Source of the DNA: Tupaia tana
Lineage: Eukaryota > Chordata > Mammalia > Scandentia > Tupaiidae
Assembly (NCBI GenBank): GCA_026018925.1
Contig: JAKSZU010000011.1
Location: forward strand, 39,792,641-39,856,640
Reading direction: 5' to 3'
DNA: 64,000 nt
Numbering within the stretch: the stretch's first letter is position 1; every line of letters begins with the position of its first letter. A program made the position numbers and the translations under genes. This document shows positions 62,222 to 64,000 of the stretch, one piece after another. The notes under the pieces are model-generated. The model searched no databases and had not been told where the DNA came from. It saw only the letters and a list, made by a program, of their open reading frames with translations.

Positions 62222-62354
62222 AATATGTAAGAGCATGTCATCTGAAAACAGAGACAGTTTGACTTCCTTCTTCCTAATTTGGATGCTATTTATTACATTC
62301 TTTTTCCTAATTTCTCTGGTTAGAACTTCCAGTATCATACAAGAGAAGTTAAAA
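62222..62354 (-). mobile_element. Antisense L1 ORF2, reverse transcriptase motif region
   Basis: On the minus strand it encodes EVLTREIRKKNVINSIQI, then KEVKLSLFSDDMLLHI. This corresponds to the conserved L1 segment with the FADD catalytic motif, here FSDD. It is a fragment of about 40 codons, interrupted by a MITE. Confidence 0.8.
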
Positions 62355-62473
62355 AATAAATGATGACATCATGGAATTAAAGTATAAATTTATTTTGTTG
62401 AAAAAAATTAAATCCATGCATGGTTTTTTTTTTAATACTATATATTTTCCATGACCTTTTTGAGAACCCCTCA
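62355..62473. mobile_element. ~120-bp inverted-repeat MITE, copy 2
   Basis: catggaattaaagtataaat, ttattttgttgaaaaaaatt and ttttccatgacctttttgag align with 28142-28240 (aatgaaattaaagtacaatt; tttccatgaactcttcgaag). It splits the antisense L1. Confidence 0.65.
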
Positions 62474-62477
62474 TACA

Positions 62478-62700
62478 ACCTCTATTGTGTTGAGGTTATG
62501 TTCTCTCTTCCTAATTTGTGGAGTATTGTTGTCATGAATTGATGATAAACTTTTCAAAAACAATGGGGGAAGGTATCTATTGAGATGAGTATATGGGGTT
62601 TTGTCCTTTGTTCTGTCAGGGAGATGTATCACCGTTAGTGACTTGTATATGTTGAACATCCTCATATCCCTGAGATAAATCTCACTTGATCATGGTGCCT
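62478..62700 (-). mobile_element. Antisense L1 ORF2, continued
   Basis: cctctattgtgttgaggtta, gagtatatggggttttgtcc, tgacttgtatatgttgaaca and tctcacttgatcatggtg are antisense L1 in order. Confidence 0.85.
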
Positions 62701-64000
62701 ATATCTTTCGCTGCAATCAACATCATTGGTATCGGCCTTTGCCTCAGTGTTCTAGGCTGTGAGGGTTCCATGGTGGTACTGGTACAGCTTTGCTGAAGGC
62801 GGAGCCATTTGATTGCCAGCAGAAACAGGTAAGTGAATGCTGTTCCACAGTGTCTGGTTAGTCAATAGCCCCACTGGTGAAGGTGGGGCAGATGCCTGCA
62901 ACAGCAATTGTGATTTTATTACTAGTACCAAATCAAAAAGTAGTTTAGGAAACTGTAAAGTTCTGGGCACCTTTTCTTGACTGTAAATCTGAAATACATA
63001 TTCCTCCCACTTTCCACAATTCATTGGAAGCTAAGAAGTCTATTTTAGTATTTCATTCTGTTGTCTTCTTCTGGCAAAGTACAACCACAAATTCCAAACA
63101 CAGATTATTTCACAAAGGGTTCTCTGATTTCTTTATAAAATTATTTCTGAAGTTTTTTAAAGATGACTCTCTAGTAAGAAAACAAACAGCAAAAAAAGGA
63201 AGAAAATTAAAACAAAAACTCTTTGCTAGCAAAGAGGAAACAGCACAAACTTATTTCACCACATGTTTAAAAAGCAGATGACATCTTTTTGGGCCAACTG
63301 TAAAATTAGAGCAGCTAGTTTTTGTTTCTTGAGTACATGATACTCATCTGTAATGGGTGGAGACAACCCTTTGGCAGTCAGTAATCTCCATGTTCAAACT
63401 CAAGTGGTCTCATTTTCAGAGTCCTTGTGTAGCATTTTTAATGTTCTTGAACCAAGAATTTATCCATTTTTCAAAGCTTTCAATGTGATCCCCAGATTCA
63501 TTTGTCTTTGCTTCTCCTTGAAGTTTTCAGTTCCTTCTTTTTCCAAAGTGATTTCCCTAGTTGGTCACTTTACAAGGGAGAATTTTACCTGCCACCATGA
63601 ATTAAATTCAAGGAGGACAGTGAAATACACAACCCATCATTTATCAGGCTGATAAAGCAACAGAAGCCACCATCTCAGTTTTCAGAAGATTTCACATTTT
63701 TTATTAATACCAATGCTTGCAGAATAAAACACAAATATGATTTATTAAACTATTTATTTTCTTTGCATATGTAAATATTCTCACTTTCTTATCTTCCCAG
63801 GATAGGACTTTATTTGTTTGATCTTTTATAACTAAACTGTGTACTCCTTCATGAGTAACCTGTTTTTAAAGATAGTTAGGATTTTTGGAGATGAGAATAG
63901 ACATTTTAGGGTAGTCAAAGTTGCCATTTTCTAGTATGGATAGCCTCAAAAAAAAAAAAAACTTCATTTCATTAATATTCTTACACTGTCATATGACTTG
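62701..64000. other. Unassigned sequence, possible old retrocopy
   Basis: A minus-strand 90-codon ORF (62752-63024) and nearby broken frames have unusually mRNA-like composition for this window, but I recognise no protein. No clear poly(A) or duplication at 62701. A (A)14 run lies at 63948-63961. Confidence 0.35.

Noticed and set aside
61744-62223. A 159-codon ORF as a functional short IDH3B
   Set aside because: The IDH3B reading changes frame at least twice, the GDG motif is altered, and most of the enzyme is missing.

Overview
The window looks like a gene-poor, AT-rich intergenic or intronic stretch of a placental mammal genome. I find no intact protein-coding gene, no rRNA and no functional tRNA. 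Nearly every recognisable feature is a transposable element or a retrocopy: L1 fragments in both orientations, ancient L2, MIR, MLT1 and MER5-type elements, processed pseudogenes, and more than fifty copies of one tRNA-derived SINE. The species is not identifiable from what I can see. The SINE (5' GGGACCAGCAGTTAGCG, box A TAGCGTAATGG, box B GGTTCGAGTCC, a pyrimidine-rich block, then CCTATAGCAAAAACCTCTC and poly(A)) does not resemble the Alu, carnivore CAN, perissodactyl ERE, colugo CYN, AfroSINE or rabbit C repeats as I remember them. One degraded Alu/7SL-like patch near position 25 weakly hints at Euarchontoglires.

Layout. 0-9 kb: an MLT1 LTR, L1 3' ends, and clusters of SINEs, several inserted into one another or side by side at the same target. 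8-15.4 kb: L1 pieces, including a long deleted antisense L1 (12.2-15.3 kb). That L1 is interrupted by a separate retroposon whose 5' half is a GC-rich 25/26-bp tandem array. 15.7-19 kb: an RPS26 retrocopy and the best-preserved L1 3' end. 20-27 kb: an LTR-like block, MER5-like and MIR remnants, and a SINE inserted inside a SINE. 27-34 kb: SINEs, a small inverted-repeat DNA transposon, L2, and a compound microsatellite. 34-44 kb: mostly unassigned AT-rich DNA with scattered SINEs, ending in a UQCRQ retrocopy. 44-52 kb: more SINEs and an L1. 52-64 kb: a 66-bp mariner-type MITE, L2, a local duplication that preserves the empty site of a SINE, L1 pieces and an IDH3B retrocopy.

The history that can be read here is L1-driven: L1 enzymes mobilised the SINE, three mRNA retrocopies and the tandem-repeat retroposon. 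SINE copies range from CpG-rich and nearly identical (recent) to heavily decayed (old). The most unusual object is the retroposon at 12670-13445. It lies on the minus strand, with a 15-bp target duplication, a poly(A) tail, two AATAAA signals and a 5' VNTR. Its build recalls SVA-type composite elements, but it is otherwise unrecognised by me.
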